Positions 7,062 to 17,734 of a stretch of 64,000 nucleotides of DNA are shown here, in pieces. Numbering within the stretch: the stretch's first letter is position 1; every line of letters begins with the position of its first letter. This stretch comes from Candidatus Gastranaerophilales bacterium (GTDB taxonomy: Bacteria; Cyanobacteriota; Vampirovibrionia; Gastranaerophilales; Gastranaerophilaceae). Location: the NCBI GenBank assembly GCA_944324865.1, contig CALUXW010000003.1:1-64000 (forward strand), given 5' to 3'. A model generated the notes under the pieces. It saw only the letters and a list, made by a program, of their open reading frames with translations, made no database searches and was not told where the DNA came from. The position numbers and the translations under genes are program-made.

Positions 7062-9593
7062 ATGAAAGAAACAAAAAACAAAGAAAATAAACACACCAAA
7101 TACCTTACAATTCATGGGCATTTCTACCAACCACCAAGAGAAAACCCATGGATTGAAGAAATTGAACTACAGGACAGTGCGGCACCAAGACATGACTGGA
7201 ACGATAAGATTTGTTGGCAATGCTATGAACCAAATTCTGTGTCAAGAATTGTTGATAATCAAAACAGGATTTTAAACATAGTAAACAACTATGAATTAAT
7301 GAGTTTTAATTTTGGTCCCACCCTTTTAAGTTGGATGGAAAAAAATGCCGAAAATGCATATAAAAGAATAATTGAGGCAGACAAAAATTCATTATTACTG
7401 CATGACGGACACGGATGTGCAATAGCACAAGTATACAACCATATTATTTTACCGCTTGCAAACCTAAATGATAAATATACACAAGTTATCTGGGGTATAA
7501 AAGATTTTGAAAAAAGATTTCAAAGAAAACCCGAAGGCATTTGGCTTGCAGAAACAGCTGTAGATGATGAGACACTTGAAGTGCTCATTGATTGCGGAAT
7601 AAAATACACAATTTTATCACCTCATCAAGCGCAATGCGTAAGAAAAATGGATGAAAATGACACATGGCATGATGTAAGTTGGGGAAGCATAGACCCGTCT
7701 ATGCCATACCGTTATTTTCCTGATGAAACAGATAAAACAAAATTCATAGATTTATTTTTCTATGATGGAGCAATTTCAAAATCTGTTGCATTCGACAATT
7801 TACTATGTGACGGCAATAAATTTGCATACAGACTGCAAGACGGATATGTTCAAGACAGAAGACACCCCCAATTAGTCAATATAGCTACAGATGGGGAAAG
7901 CTACGGGCACCATACAAAATTTGGAGATATGGCACTATCGTATGTACTTGAAGTAAAAGCAGAAGAATTAGGTTTTAAAATAACAAACTACGGTTGGTTT
8001 CTTGAAAAATTTCCTCCTATATTTCAAGTTAATATTAAACCTGAGTCTTCCTGGAGTTGTTGCCATGGCGTTGGCAGGTGGACCGAGGATTGTGGTTGTT
8101 CAACCGGAGCACAAGCGGGTTGGAACCAAAAATGGAGAAGACCACTGAGAGATGCTCTTGATTATGTTAGAGATGAACTTATTAAGTTGTGCTCTTCGGA
8201 AGGAACAAAATACTATAAAGATTTTTGGGATGCCAGAAATAATTATATAGATGTCATTTTAGACAGAAGTCAAAAAAGCTATGAAAAATTTTTCAAAGAA
8301 AATTCATGTAAAAATCTTTCACAAAAAGAAAAAATTAAAGCAATTAAACTCATGGAAATGCAGCGCTTTTGTCAACTTATGTACACAAGCTGCGGTTGGT
8401 TTTTTGCTGAAATTTCAGGAATAGAAACAACACAAATTATGAAATATGCACTGCGTGCAATAGAGCTTGCAGGCGAGTTTACAAAAACAGATATAGAAAA
8501 AAAATTTCTCTCTATTTTAAACAAAGCAAAAAGCAACATTGAAAATTATGGAACAGGGAAAAATGTATTCGAAAAATTTGTCAAACCTTCTGTTGTTACA
8601 ATAGAGTGCATTGGTGCTCAATGGGCATTTGCAAGCAAATTTTTGACACCTGAAGATCTTGATGAAATATACTGTTATTGTGTCAAAAAAATCAATGCTA
8701 AAACAGTGAAGAAAAATCAAGCCTCAATAAATTTTGGCCACATTGAACTGACATCAAAAATTACTTTTGAAAAATTTGACATTTCTTTTGTTATATTAAA
8801 TACAGCAAGCGGTGAATTTTACTGTAGTGTAAAACAACTTAAATCATCAGATGAATATAGCAAGGACAAAGCCGAAATTACAAAAATATTTATGACCGGC
8901 GATTTAATAGAAACCTTAAAAGTTATTCAAGAAAGAATAAGTGCAACTTATTATACTTTAAAAGATATACTAATCGACAAAAGAAAAGTTATATTAGAAA
9001 AAATACTTTTTTCTAAACTTGTAAAAATGGAAAAAACATATAAAGACTTATATGATGAGCTCAAAGCACCTGTTTCTTATTATATGGATTTAGGTATGGA
9101 TATACCTGATGTTTTCAGGGTAAGTGCCAAATTTACTCTTTTGCGCAGGTTAGAAGACGAGCTTAATACTCTGGAAAACTTCTGTGATGAAAAAGCACTT
9201 GCAAAAATAATTTTAATCAAACAAAATGCAGACAGATTTAAACTAAACTTAAATAAATGCAGAGCAGGAGCAATTATTTCAAAAAAACTTGAAATGCTAA
9301 TCAAAAAACTTGCTTCAGATATGGAAATTTTAACAGCGCAAAACATTGCAGGACTTTTAAATATTCTTGAAAAATTAGAAATTCAGGCAAACATAAACGA
9401 AGCGCAAAACATATTTTTTGATGAAATTTACTCTAAAATCAGTATTTTAATAGAGCATTTAAAGACTTCAAAAAATAAAAATCAAGACAGACAAATTGCA
9501 CTAAAAATTCTTGAAATTGGTCAAATGCTGAACATAAATACAGAGTTTTTCAGACCACATATCGATAAGGCAAGCCTGCCTAAAAGAAAATAA
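7062..9593 (+). CDS. Glycoside hydrolase family 57 protein with DUF3536 domain
   Basis: Large alpha-glucan-type hydrolase or branching-like enzyme of the family common in Cyanobacteria and relatives. GH57 signatures in order: HGHFYQPPR (18-26), LLHDGHG, the catalytic-acid region WLAETAVDDET (near 162) and the Asp region ATDGESYGHH (near 275). The C-terminal half (about 400-840), rich in helices, corresponds to DUF3536. There is no signal peptide, so action on a cytoplasmic polysaccharide such as glycogen is likely. The exact substrate cannot be read from the sequence. The last codon lies 3 nt from the convergent gene at 9597. Confidence 0.9.
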   Translation: MKETKNKENKHTKYLTIHGHFYQPPRENPWIEEIELQDSAAPRHDWNDKICWQCYEPNSVSRIVDNQNRILNIVNNYELMSFNFGPTLLSWMEKNAENAYKRIIEADKNSLLLHDGHGCAIAQVYNHIILPLANLNDKYTQVIWGIKDFEKRFQRKPEGIWLAETAVDDETLEVLIDCGIKYTILSPHQAQCVRKMDENDTWHDVSWGSIDPSMPYRYFPDETDKTKFIDLFFYDGAISKSVAFDNLLCDGNKFAYRLQDGYVQDRRHPQLVNIATDGESYGHHTKFGDMALSYVLEVKAEELGFKITNYGWFLEKFPPIFQVNIKPESSWSCCHGVGRWTEDCGCSTGAQAGWNQKWRRPLRDALDYVRDELIKLCSSEGTKYYKDFWDARNNYIDVILDRSQKSYEKFFKENSCKNLSQKEKIKAIKLMEMQRFCQLMYTSCGWFFAEISGIETTQIMKYALRAIELAGEFTKTDIEKKFLSILNKAKSNIENYGTGKNVFEKFVKPSVVTIECIGAQWAFASKFLTPEDLDEIYCYCVKKINAKTVKKNQASINFGHIELTSKITFEKFDISFVILNTASGEFYCSVKQLKSSDEYSKDKAEITKIFMTGDLIETLKVIQERISATYYTLKDILIDKRKVILEKILFSKLVKMEKTYKDLYDELKAPVSYYMDLGMDIPDVFRVSAKFTLLRRLEDELNTLENFCDEKALAKIILIKQNADRFKLNLNKCRAGAIISKKLEMLIKKLASDMEILTAQNIAGLLNILEKLEIQANINEAQNIFFDEIYSKISILIEHLKTSKNKNQDRQIALKILEIGQMLNINTEFFRPHIDKASLPKRK

Positions 9594-9596
9594 GAA

Positions 9597-10217
9597 TTAA
9601 AAAGGCTTTGAAAGTGTCTTTATTCCCTCAAATTCGAATAGTTCAGACGTTTTACCGCCAAATGCAATATACTTTGCAAACATAGCGCAGATTATTGCCT
9701 CAAGAGAGGATGCAGCCAGCATGTTTTCAGGCAATTCATTAAAACCAAATTTAATCTTAAGCGAAGTTTGCAAATTCTTACAATCAAGCGAAGTCCTTGA
9801 TAAATAATGTGCATTTAACCCATAAGCCTGTCTTAACTGATTAATGTCACAACGAAAAACATTTACACCTTCTTCCCTTAAATTTAAAAGAGAATCACAA
9901 AGCCTTGCAGACAATCTTTTTGTCCATTTTTGTCGATTTATCTTAAAATAATTTCCAAGCATTTTATAATTTTTTGAATGAATTCTCCATTTACCTTCAA
10001 GAAGGGAATTATCATAAGGCACAGATGCACACAAAATTGAATTATGAATGTAAGGCGAAGATTTGAAAAATAAGTCAATATCTTGAGTAAAATAAAACTT
10101 ATCTAAAAGCATAATTTTAGAATTTCTATCAAGTACACAAACAGAACTGTCATAATTTGAAGAATTTGATAGAGATAAACCTATGAAAAAATTTTGATTG
10201 CTTGACTTTTGAACCAT
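9597..10217 (-). CDS. DUF429-like protein (RNase H-like fold)
   Basis: Starting at ATG 10217 it has 206 residues and begins MVQKSSNQNFFIGLSLS. The pattern FIGLSLSNSSNYDSSVCVLD, followed by a strand and a middle helical domain with RLSARLCDSLLNLREEG, resembles DUF429 proteins, predicted RNase H-like nucleases of unknown role. A catalytic Asp typical of that fold is not obvious at the first strand (Leu/Ser instead), so activity is doubtful. A longer in-frame start at 10253 would place the coding region over the promoter, so I reject it. Confidence 0.6.
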   Translation of the reverse strand: MVQKSSNQNFFIGLSLSNSSNYDSSVCVLDRNSKIMLLDKFYFTQDIDLFFKSSPYIHNSILCASVPYDNSLLEGKWRIHSKNYKMLGNYFKINRQKWTKRLSARLCDSLLNLREEGVNVFRCDINQLRQAYGLNAHYLSRTSLDCKNLQTSLKIKFGFNELPENMLAASSLEAIICAMFAKYIAFGGKTSELFEFEGIKTLSKPF

Positions 10218-10224
10218 ATTTAAG

Positions 10225-10253
10225 AGTATAATTAACAGTAAGTATTTTTTCAA
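10225..10253 (-). promoter_or_regulatory. Consensus promoter for the leaderless DUF429-like gene
   Basis: On the minus strand TTGAAA (10253-10248), a 17-nt spacer and TATACT (10230-10225) lie just 7 nt before the ATG at 10217. The transcript should begin within 1-2 nt of the start codon. No ribosome-binding sequence precedes the ATG. Confidence 0.8.
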
Positions 10254-10270
10254 GGAAAAGTTTATCCTTT

Positions 10271-12031
10271 ATGTTTATTGGAGTTTTTTTTGATTTTATA
10301 AATAATTTTGCCAAAAATTACACAAGTAAATTATTGGTCCTTGTCTTATCTTCTACAATTGCAGCTTGTTTGGAGTTTGCAGGTCTGTCTTTTATTTATA
10401 TATTTGTAGCATTGCTCACAAAAAACTCCATATATTTACCAATTTTGTCTCAATATGAATTATTTCAAAGTAAAGAAGGTGTAACCCTTGGGCTGGGCAT
10501 TATTGTGGCAATAATTTACATTTTAAAAGATTTATTCATGATAATTCATATTAATTTTCAAAATTCTTTACTTACTAAAATATCAAATGACATTTTTAAG
10601 AAAAATTATGCAAGATTTATTTCACAAAATTACCTGAAAACAAGAAAAATACCTTTATCCGACAAATTTAAAATTCTCGATAACTCTATTACATCGGTTG
10701 TAAATATTTTTTGTGGATCTGTTCTATCACTTTTTGCCAACATGTTTTTAGCTTTTTCCATAATATTGTATCTTTTTATAAAATTTCAAATAAATGCAAT
10801 TATTATAAGCATTTTTATCTTCACAATTTGGTTTTTTGAAAATAAATATCTAAAATACAAAGCAAAAAAACACGGAGAAATGCTACATTACAGCGAAAGA
10901 GAAAAATATAATTTTGTACTTTCTACAATTGATTCGCAAAAAGACATAATAATATACAACAAAAAAAATGCTTTTAGCAAAAAGGCCTATGAACTGCAAA
11001 AAAACTGTTCAAACCAGCGTAAAATAGTTACCATAAACTCACAACTTCCAACATATTTAACAGAAATAAGTATAATGAGCACATTTATAATTTTTGTAGC
11101 GCTTTTATTGATAAGACAATGTGATTTGACGTATCTGGCAGCAAGCTTAGCAACAATTGCCGCAATAGTAATTAGGCTTATACCAGCAATAAATAAAACA
11201 CAATTTTGTTTGCAAGCAATAAACGCAAGTAAAGTTGAAGTTCAATGGTTTTGTAACACGATAAAAACACTTTATAAGGAACCACCTGTACAGGAAACAG
11301 AAAAGAAAATGCCCTTTCAAAATATTATTAAATTTGATAATGTCAACTTTAGCTATGAAAAAAATACTCCTGCTCTTAAAAATATAAGTTTTGAAATACA
11401 AAAAGGTGAGTTCATAGGCATCACAGGATCATCAGGAAGCGGTAAAACAACACTTTTTAACTTAATATGCGGGCTTTTTAGTCCTGACGAAGGAAGAATT
11501 CTAATAGACAATATATGTTTAAACAATAAAAACATTAAAAAATGGCAAAATAATATAAGTATTTTATCTCAAGAATTTTCTTTACCTTTTAATACAGTAT
11601 GGCAAAATATTACTCTTGAACCCGACTGCAACCATAAAAAAGATAATTCCAAAATAATTCAGTCCCTGAAATTTGCAAATATATATAATGAAATTGATGG
11701 GAATATTGAAAAAAATGCAAATGAATTATCAAGCGGACAAAAACACAGAATAGCACTTGCAAGAGCATTTTATTTTGACAGAGAACTTTTAATGCTCGAT
11801 GAAGCAACGGCAGCACTTGATGTAAAAACAGAAGATGAAATAGGTAAAAGCATAGAAAAAATAAAAGGCAAAAAAACAATTATAGCAATAGCGCACAGAT
11901 TAAAAACTTTAAAAAATTGCGATAAAATCATCTACATAAATAATGGCAAAATTATAGACATAGGAACACTAAATCAATTAAAAGAAAAGCACGCATCTTT
12001 TGAAAAAATGATAGAATTATCAGGATTTTAA
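10271..12031 (+). CDS. ABC exporter half-transporter (fused membrane and ATPase domains)
   Basis: Type IV ABC exporter of 586 residues. Residues 1-325 contain about six hydrophobic segments. The nucleotide-binding domain has Walker A GITGSSGSGKTT (about 383-394), signature LSSGQ (about 485), Walker B LLMLDEAT and the switch histidine in AIAHRL. The family works as a homodimer or heterodimer exporting lipids, oligosaccharides or peptides. The single-gene context and the LSSGQK form recall PglK/MsbA-like flippases, but the substrate is not readable. It is divergent from the DUF429-like gene, with 53 nt between start codons. Confidence 0.9.
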   Translation: MFIGVFFDFINNFAKNYTSKLLVLVLSSTIAACLEFAGLSFIYIFVALLTKNSIYLPILSQYELFQSKEGVTLGLGIIVAIIYILKDLFMIIHINFQNSLLTKISNDIFKKNYARFISQNYLKTRKIPLSDKFKILDNSITSVVNIFCGSVLSLFANMFLAFSIILYLFIKFQINAIIISIFIFTIWFFENKYLKYKAKKHGEMLHYSEREKYNFVLSTIDSQKDIIIYNKKNAFSKKAYELQKNCSNQRKIVTINSQLPTYLTEISIMSTFIIFVALLLIRQCDLTYLAASLATIAAIVIRLIPAINKTQFCLQAINASKVEVQWFCNTIKTLYKEPPVQETEKKMPFQNIIKFDNVNFSYEKNTPALKNISFEIQKGEFIGITGSSGSGKTTLFNLICGLFSPDEGRILIDNICLNNKNIKKWQNNISILSQEFSLPFNTVWQNITLEPDCNHKKDNSKIIQSLKFANIYNEIDGNIEKNANELSSGQKHRIALARAFYFDRELLMLDEATAALDVKTEDEIGKSIEKIKGKKTIIAIAHRLKTLKNCDKIIYINNGKIIDIGTLNQLKEKHASFEKMIELSGF

Positions 12032-12032
12032 A

Positions 12033-12060
12033 AATTCCCTTTTTCTAAAAAAAGGGAATT
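12033..12060. terminator. Hairpin terminator between the ABC gene and the convergent small gene
   Basis: A 12-bp perfect stem AATTCCCTTTTT (12033-12044) / AAAAAGGGAATT (12049-12060) with a 4-nt loop. The U tract is better on the minus strand, so it most clearly ends the 80-residue gene. Confidence 0.75.
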
Positions 12061-12080
12061 AGCCAAGAGAAGATTAAAAT

Positions 12081-12323
12081 TTATTTTTGCAAAAAGCACT
12101 GCCTTGTAACACTAAATAAACGCACAAGCGATTCGATAAAAGCTATCAAAGCTTCTACAAGAGCTTTTTCTTCTTCCTCTCCGACTCCTTTTATATCAAT
12201 TAACTCTAGTAAAAAGTTATAAATAAAAGTTTTTTTATTTCTTGTTTTTGCATACTCGCTCAACATGCCCGCAAAATTGCACATTCTGGAAAATACATCT
12301 TTAATGATCTCAGTTTTAGCCAT
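12081..12323 (-). CDS. Unrecognised helical 80-residue protein
   Basis: The start ATG 12323 is supported by AAGGAG 7 nt upstream; the residues read MAKTEIIKDVFSRMCNF. It is predicted all-helical, with an acidic patch GVGEEEEKA in the middle and two cysteines. There is no signal peptide. It is a single gene with its own terminator on the minus strand. The family is unknown; it may be a conserved lineage-specific cytoplasmic protein. Confidence 0.65.
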   Translation of the reverse strand: MAKTEIIKDVFSRMCNFAGMLSEYAKTRNKKTFIYNFLLELIDIKGVGEEEEKALVEALIAFIESLVRLFSVTRQCFLQK

Positions 12324-12460
12324 ATTCAAACTCCTTTATTAAGTAACAATATAATTTTAGTAGTTATACTTTTTAGAAAAAATATTCACGTATTATAAAA
12401 AGTAAAAAACTAGCTAAAAATGTTAATTTTGTGTTACAATTCATACAAAAGAAGGGTACA

Positions 12461-12733
12461 ATGAAACAAGAAGAGCAAACAAGATATTACTGGATAGGAA
12501 CATTTTTCTTATCAGTCGCAATGATGCTAGTTACAATTATACCTGTAATTGTAACCAAATATCTGCCAATTATTTATATTGAAATAAGAAATTACATAAG
12601 TACTGCAGCTGCACTTTTTATTATTACACTGATACTATACCTTTTGAGTAAAAACACATTTAAAAAGCAAATTATTTCTCTTTTACTGGCCTTTATATAT
12701 TTTTATGCATTTATAAACCTTTTCGGTGATTAA
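12461..12733 (+). CDS. Small membrane protein, three predicted TM segments
   Basis: The start ATG 12461 is preceded by GAAGGG at 5 nt, and TACAAT upstream could be a -10 box. The 90 residues contain hydrophobic stretches at about 12-33, 46-65 and 72-87, separated by short basic loops (KNTFKKQ). Function is not recognised. Its stop codon TAA overlaps the stop of the convergent TolC-like gene in the shared tetranucleotide TTAA at 12730-12733, with no terminator between them. Confidence 0.7.
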   Translation: MKQEEQTRYYWIGTFFLSVAMMLVTIIPVIVTKYLPIIYIEIRNYISTAAALFIITLILYLLSKNTFKKQIISLLLAFIYFYAFINLFGD

Positions 12734-14430
12734 ATTCCTTCATCATCACTTTCGATGGCGGGTAAGGTTTGCCCTATTGCGCGCTCTAAATTTGCTTTGG
12801 CACTGTTATATTGGTAAATTGTATTTAAATATGCAAGTCTGGCATCATAATATTGGATTTGTGCTTCTTTATACTCTATAGCATCACTTACTCCAACACT
12901 ATAGCGACCTTGTGAAAGTTCGTAATTTTCTTTTGCTTTTTTAACCGCCAACTTGGCAACAGGAACCCTTTGTTTTGCATCAACTAATTTTACATATGTA
13001 CTTTGTATATCATAGTATACATCATTAACCGTAGCTTTGGTATCAAATTTTTGTTTCTCGAGTAATGCCCTTGCCTCTTTAATTTGATTTCTGATAAGAA
13101 AAGGGTTTATGGCCGGGAATGTAAGATAACCACCAAAATCCCACCAGTTGGTATCCGCAACAGTATTATTTACCCCACCTATTGAATAATTTGCTGATAT
13201 ATTTAAAGTAGGGTAAAAAGTCTTTTTTGCAAGTTTAACGGCCTGATCGGCAGTTTCAACGTTTATCTTTGCAATCTTTAATTCAGGCCTTGACTCATTT
13301 GCAATCTCTACAGCATGGCGCATATCAATTTCTACATCCTGAAAAGGCGCATGGGTATCAATTATATATGGAGGTATAAAAGGCAAACCCATAATATTAT
13401 TTAAAGCCGAAATTGCAATATCTACATTATTACTTGCACTAATTAATCTTGCCCTGGCATCTTCCATATTTACTTGAGCAATTGTAACATCTACTTTTGG
13501 TTTTGTGCCAACCTGATAAAAAGCCTCAGCTTGTTTGTACATTATTTCAAACTGCTCCAGGGTTTCTTGCGCTACCCTTTTTGCCTCAATTGCATATATC
13601 AAATTATAATATGCATCTTTTACCTGACATACAACCTCATTTACAACTGAATCTATATTTGATTTTGAAGACTCCCAACTTAACTTATCAATTGTATACT
13701 GGTTTTGAGTAATTCCAAAATCGTAAACCAGCTGTGATATACCTATAGAACCCATTACGTATTTTGTAAACGGATCAATTACAAAACCACGACTTCTAAA
13801 ATTACTCATATCAGGCTTGATACGAGAAATATTGCCCTGCAGGTTTACAACAGGTGAGTAATTTGAAAGAGTTTGCCCCTTTTTAAATTTTACAGCCTCA
13901 GCATTTGCATAAGCTGATTTAATCTTAGGGTTATTTATTAAAGATAATTCTAAACAATCAGCAAGATTCAACTCCAGGGTTTTTTGTATCGAACCGGTAA
14001 TTTTTATTGATTTGTCAGAACTGTTTCCAACAGGCATATAAACATCAACAGGAATTAAATATTCGCTATACTTATCTTTGTTTTTCTTTGATTTATTTTG
14101 CTTTTCTTTTTTCACATTTGACTTATCGTCGTCCGATTTAACAATCTGTTCTTTTTTTTCATTCTTTTGTACTTGCAGTGTTTTCTCTTTTCTTTTGAAT
14201 AGTTCAAATGTTTTTGCTTCACGTTTTTTTTCTTCCGCATCTTCGTTTTTATCTTTTTTAAATAATTTAAAAGATACGTTTTTAGAGTTATTTTTCATTT
14301 TTGCATCTGAATCATTTTTATCAAGGCTAATACCCTCGTGCCAGTTGGACACATTTTCAACCGTTGATGCACTACAAGGAACTATGAATACAATATTTAA
14401 AATTATTAAAATACAAACTATCCTATTCAT
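12730..14430 (-). CDS. TolC-family outer-membrane efflux protein with Lys-rich N-terminal extension
   Basis: Outer-membrane channel of the tripartite efflux system encoded just upstream. The start ATG 14430 gives a signal peptide ([20 protein letters not shown]); the ATG overlaps the stop of the pump gene by 8 nt, implying translational coupling. Two OEP repeats follow from about residue 150, each with the usual helical pattern ([44 protein letters not shown]). Between signal and OEP domains lies an unusual stretch of about 100 residues, very rich in Lys and Glu and probably disordered, with a repeated F-x-L-F-K motif. About 566 residues is long for the family. Confidence 0.9.
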   Translation of the reverse strand: MNRIVCILIILNIVFIVPCSASTVENVSNWHEGISLDKNDSDAKMKNNSKNVSFKLFKKDKNEDAEEKKREAKTFELFKRKEKTLQVQKNEKKEQIVKSDDDKSNVKKEKQNKSKKNKDKYSEYLIPVDVYMPVGNSSDKSIKITGSIQKTLELNLADCLELSLINNPKIKSAYANAEAVKFKKGQTLSNYSPVVNLQGNISRIKPDMSNFRSRGFVIDPFTKYVMGSIGISQLVYDFGITQNQYTIDKLSWESSKSNIDSVVNEVVCQVKDAYYNLIYAIEAKRVAQETLEQFEIMYKQAEAFYQVGTKPKVDVTIAQVNMEDARARLISASNNVDIAISALNNIMGLPFIPPYIIDTHAPFQDVEIDMRHAVEIANESRPELKIAKINVETADQAVKLAKKTFYPTLNISANYSIGGVNNTVADTNWWDFGGYLTFPAINPFLIRNQIKEARALLEKQKFDTKATVNDVYYDIQSTYVKLVDAKQRVPVAKLAVKKAKENYELSQGRYSVGVSDAIEYKEAQIQYYDARLAYLNTIYQYNSAKANLERAIGQTLPAIESDDEGI

Positions 14431-17400
14431 TTTTATTATTCCCTTTACTGCGTGCCTTTCTTTCTTGCCTTTTTTGTGCAAATTTTTCTCTAGACTCTTG
14501 AATTACAACATAAAATGCAGGAACTAAAATTGTGCCAACAATTGCAGCAGCTATCATACCGCCAAATACAGTCATGCCAAGTGAGCGCCTACTTTCCGCT
14601 CCTGGCCCGACTGCAAGTACCAAAGGAACCATACCCAGAATAAAGGCTATAACAGTCATCATTACTGCTCTAAATCTTATTCTTGCAGCTTCTATCGCAG
14701 CATCAAATATACTCATACCCTGTTCTTCATGAGCCGTTTTTGCAAATTCTATAATCAAAATTGCTTGCTTTGCAGCAAGACCAATCAACATTACAAGACC
14801 TATTTGCGCATACAGGTCAAGGGAATAGCCTGCAATGTATTGGAACAGTAGTGCGCCTAACATTGCAATCGGGGCAATCAACATAACGCCAACAGGCAAC
14901 ATCCAACTCTCATAAAGTGCAACAAGAAATAAATATACAAATATAAGTGACATCATAAGGACAATCGTTGTTTGCCCACTTGATTCAATTTCTTGCAAAC
15001 TTGTACCGGACCATGCAAAAGTCATATCTTCAGGCAAAATTTTATTTGAAATTTTTTCCATTTCTTTAATGGCATCACCGGAACTTTTACCTTTTGCAGG
15101 GTTCCCGCTTAACTGAACAGATTTGTACATATTAAATCTCGTTATGTTATAAGGACCCGTAATAGGTTCAATTCTAACAACAGAGCTTAATGGAGAAGTT
15201 TTACCATCAGAAGATTTAATGTAAACTTTATCCATATCAGAAGGTGTTGATCTAAAAGATTCCTGCGCTTGCAGGACAACCCTGAAAACACGTCCGTATA
15301 AATTAAAGTCATTAACATAAGTTTGACCAAATTGCGAAGAAAGTGCAGTATAAATTTCATCAACCGGTATACCCTGCGCAAGTGCTTTTTTATAGTCAAT
15401 ATTTATCAAAAATTGCGGAATATTAGCATTATATTGAGTAAAAACACCTGTAACATTAGAACTTCTATTAGCTTCGTATATAAGCTTGTTTGCTTCTTCG
15501 TTTAACTCTTGGGGTGTCCTGTTTGCCTTATCTAAAAGTTGATATTCAAACCCGCCATACATACTTAAACCTGTAATTGCAGGTGGGACAAAAGAATAAA
15601 TTTTAGCATCCGGATACTTTGAACTAAGAGCATTTACTTTTTTTTGTATATCTTCTAAAGAACGTTTAGAATCAATTCTTTTTTCCTTGTTCATAAAAAT
15701 CTGCTTAAACCAAGGAACATCACGCCTTTCTTCCCAGGGTTCAAAATGAGTTATAATCATAGAAGTATTTTGACCGTTTATACCTTCTAAACCAAGAACA
15801 TTATGCACTCCAGGAATTTCTTTTATATCTTTTTCAAGTTCATCAGTAACAGACATAGTTTTAGACAGAGAAGATCCATCTTTTAACTGCACACTTGTAA
15901 ATAAAGCACCTGAATCTTCTGTTGGTAAAAATCCTGTAGGAATAATCTTAAATAAAAACAGTAGTGATAATACAAGAAAAACATATGTTAGTTTTGTTCG
16001 CGAAGGTTTTTGAATATAATACTTTGAGCCTTCAATATATGTATCTCGTATTCTGTCAAACATTCTGTTAAATTTTTTGATTGTAACTTCCCATGCTGTC
16101 GCTAAAAATTCTCCCCAAGCTTTCAGCAATTCTACACCAACCAAATTTTGGTTTTGAGACCAATAATTTCTATATAATTCCCTATACTTATTAAAAAATG
16201 TACGTTTTGGCATTTCATCTTTAGATCTTAATATGGTAGCACAAAGTGCAGGGGCTAACGTAAGTGCAACAAGGGTGGAAAAGCCAATTGAAACAGCAAT
16301 TGTTACTGCGAATTGTTGATACATTTTGCCTGTTATACCTGGGATAAAAGCAACAGGTACAAATACCGCCATAAGGACTAATGAAGTAGCCAATACCGCA
16401 CCTGAAACTTCATCCATTGAAACAATAGATGCCTCTCTAGGTGACAAACCTGCTTCAATATGTCTTTGTACATTTTCAATAACAACTATGGCATCATCAA
16501 CTACTGTACCTACTGCAAGCACAAATCCAAAGAGAGTTAAAGTGTTTATTGAAAAGCCCAACATAGCAAAAATAATTATTGTACCAATCAATGAAACAGG
16601 AATGGCAACAAAAGGAATAAATGAAGCTCTAACATCACCAAGAAACAAATAAACCACCATAATGACAAGAAATATAGCAAGAACAATTGCCTTGATTACT
16701 TCACTCAATGACTCTTTAATAAAATCTGTAGAATCTCTGAATATCTCATATGATATACCACTTGGGAAATTTTTTGATAATTCTTCCATTTTTTTATTAC
16801 AATTATTTGCAAGCTCCACAGCATTAGCATCTGCTAATTGAATAACCTGTATAACAGCAACTGGTTGCAAATCTACACGCCCAAGATAATCATATGTTTC
16901 AGCTGCAAGCTCTACTTTTGCAATATCTGAAACTTTTATTGATGAACCATCAGGATTTGATTTTACTATTACATTTTCGAATTCTTCAACAGTTTTAAGT
17001 CGACCTTGAGTTCTCAAAACTATAGACATATCTTTTTTATTCACAAGAGGTTCGTTACCAATGTTTCCGGCAGGCACTTGAGCATTTTGCGCAGCAATTG
17101 CAGCGTTAACATCAGCAGGTGAAATATTTAATGCGGCAAGTTTTTGCGCATCTAGCCAAATTCTCATTGCGTAATCCTTGCCACCAAAAACGACAACTTC
17201 CCCTATGCCCTCCACACGTGCAAGCTCATCTTTAATAAATATGGAAGCATAATTAGCAAGATCAACCATATTTTTAGAATTATCCGGCGAAAATATCTTA
17301 TAAATAACCAAGCCTGCACCTGCAGTAGATTCTTTTATTGTCAAGCCGTATCTTTTTACTTCATCAGGCAAACGAGCAGTAGCAAGAGAAGTTTTATTTT

Positions 17401-17722
17401 GAACATTTACAACTGCCATATCGGGATTAGTACCAACCTTAAAATAAATACTTAATTTATAACTGCCATTTTGCGAATTTGAAGTCATATAAAGCATGTC
17501 TTCAACACCGTTAACTGCAGACTCTAAAGGTGCAGCAACAGTAGACTCTATAACATCAGAGCTTGCGCCGGGATACGTAGCTGACACTATAACCTGTGGA
17601 GGAGTAATAGTAGGGTACTGCTCGAATGGTAAATTTTTTAACGCAATCAAACCTGCAAGTGTTATTACAAGTGAAATTACAATTGCAAATCTTGGTCTAT
17701 CTATAAAAAACTTTGAAAACAT
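14423..17722 (-). CDS. RND multidrug efflux pump, HAE1/AcrB type
   Basis: Inner-membrane proton-driven drug exporter of 1099 residues. It has the AcrB plan: TM1 at the N-terminus ([19 protein letters not shown]), periplasmic porter domains, then TM helices in two halves. The proton-relay Asp pair is in [13 protein letters not shown] near residue 405, and the second-half motif [15 protein letters not shown] supplies the partner lysine. The C-terminus is highly charged. It lies between the adaptor gene (12-nt gap upstream) and the TolC gene (8-nt overlap downstream), forming a complete tripartite operon on the minus strand. Confidence 0.95.
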   Translation of the reverse strand: MFSKFFIDRPRFAIVISLVITLAGLIALKNLPFEQYPTITPPQVIVSATYPGASSDVIESTVAAPLESAVNGVEDMLYMTSNSQNGSYKLSIYFKVGTNPDMAVVNVQNKTSLATARLPDEVKRYGLTIKESTAGAGLVIYKIFSPDNSKNMVDLANYASIFIKDELARVEGIGEVVVFGGKDYAMRIWLDAQKLAALNISPADVNAAIAAQNAQVPAGNIGNEPLVNKKDMSIVLRTQGRLKTVEEFENVIVKSNPDGSSIKVSDIAKVELAAETYDYLGRVDLQPVAVIQVIQLADANAVELANNCNKKMEELSKNFPSGISYEIFRDSTDFIKESLSEVIKAIVLAIFLVIMVVYLFLGDVRASFIPFVAIPVSLIGTIIIFAMLGFSINTLTLFGFVLAVGTVVDDAIVVIENVQRHIEAGLSPREASIVSMDEVSGAVLATSLVLMAVFVPVAFIPGITGKMYQQFAVTIAVSIGFSTLVALTLAPALCATILRSKDEMPKRTFFNKYRELYRNYWSQNQNLVGVELLKAWGEFLATAWEVTIKKFNRMFDRIRDTYIEGSKYYIQKPSRTKLTYVFLVLSLLFLFKIIPTGFLPTEDSGALFTSVQLKDGSSLSKTMSVTDELEKDIKEIPGVHNVLGLEGINGQNTSMIITHFEPWEERRDVPWFKQIFMNKEKRIDSKRSLEDIQKKVNALSSKYPDAKIYSFVPPAITGLSMYGGFEYQLLDKANRTPQELNEEANKLIYEANRSSNVTGVFTQYNANIPQFLINIDYKKALAQGIPVDEIYTALSSQFGQTYVNDFNLYGRVFRVVLQAQESFRSTPSDMDKVYIKSSDGKTSPLSSVVRIEPITGPYNITRFNMYKSVQLSGNPAKGKSSGDAIKEMEKISNKILPEDMTFAWSGTSLQEIESSGQTTIVLMMSLIFVYLFLVALYESWMLPVGVMLIAPIAMLGALLFQYIAGYSLDLYAQIGLVMLIGLAAKQAILIIEFAKTAHEEQGMSIFDAAIEAARIRFRAVMMTVIAFILGMVPLVLAVGPGAESRRSLGMTVFGGMIAAAIVGTILVPAFYVVIQESREKFAQKRQERKARSKGNNKNE

Positions 17723-17734
17723 ACTTTAATTCCA

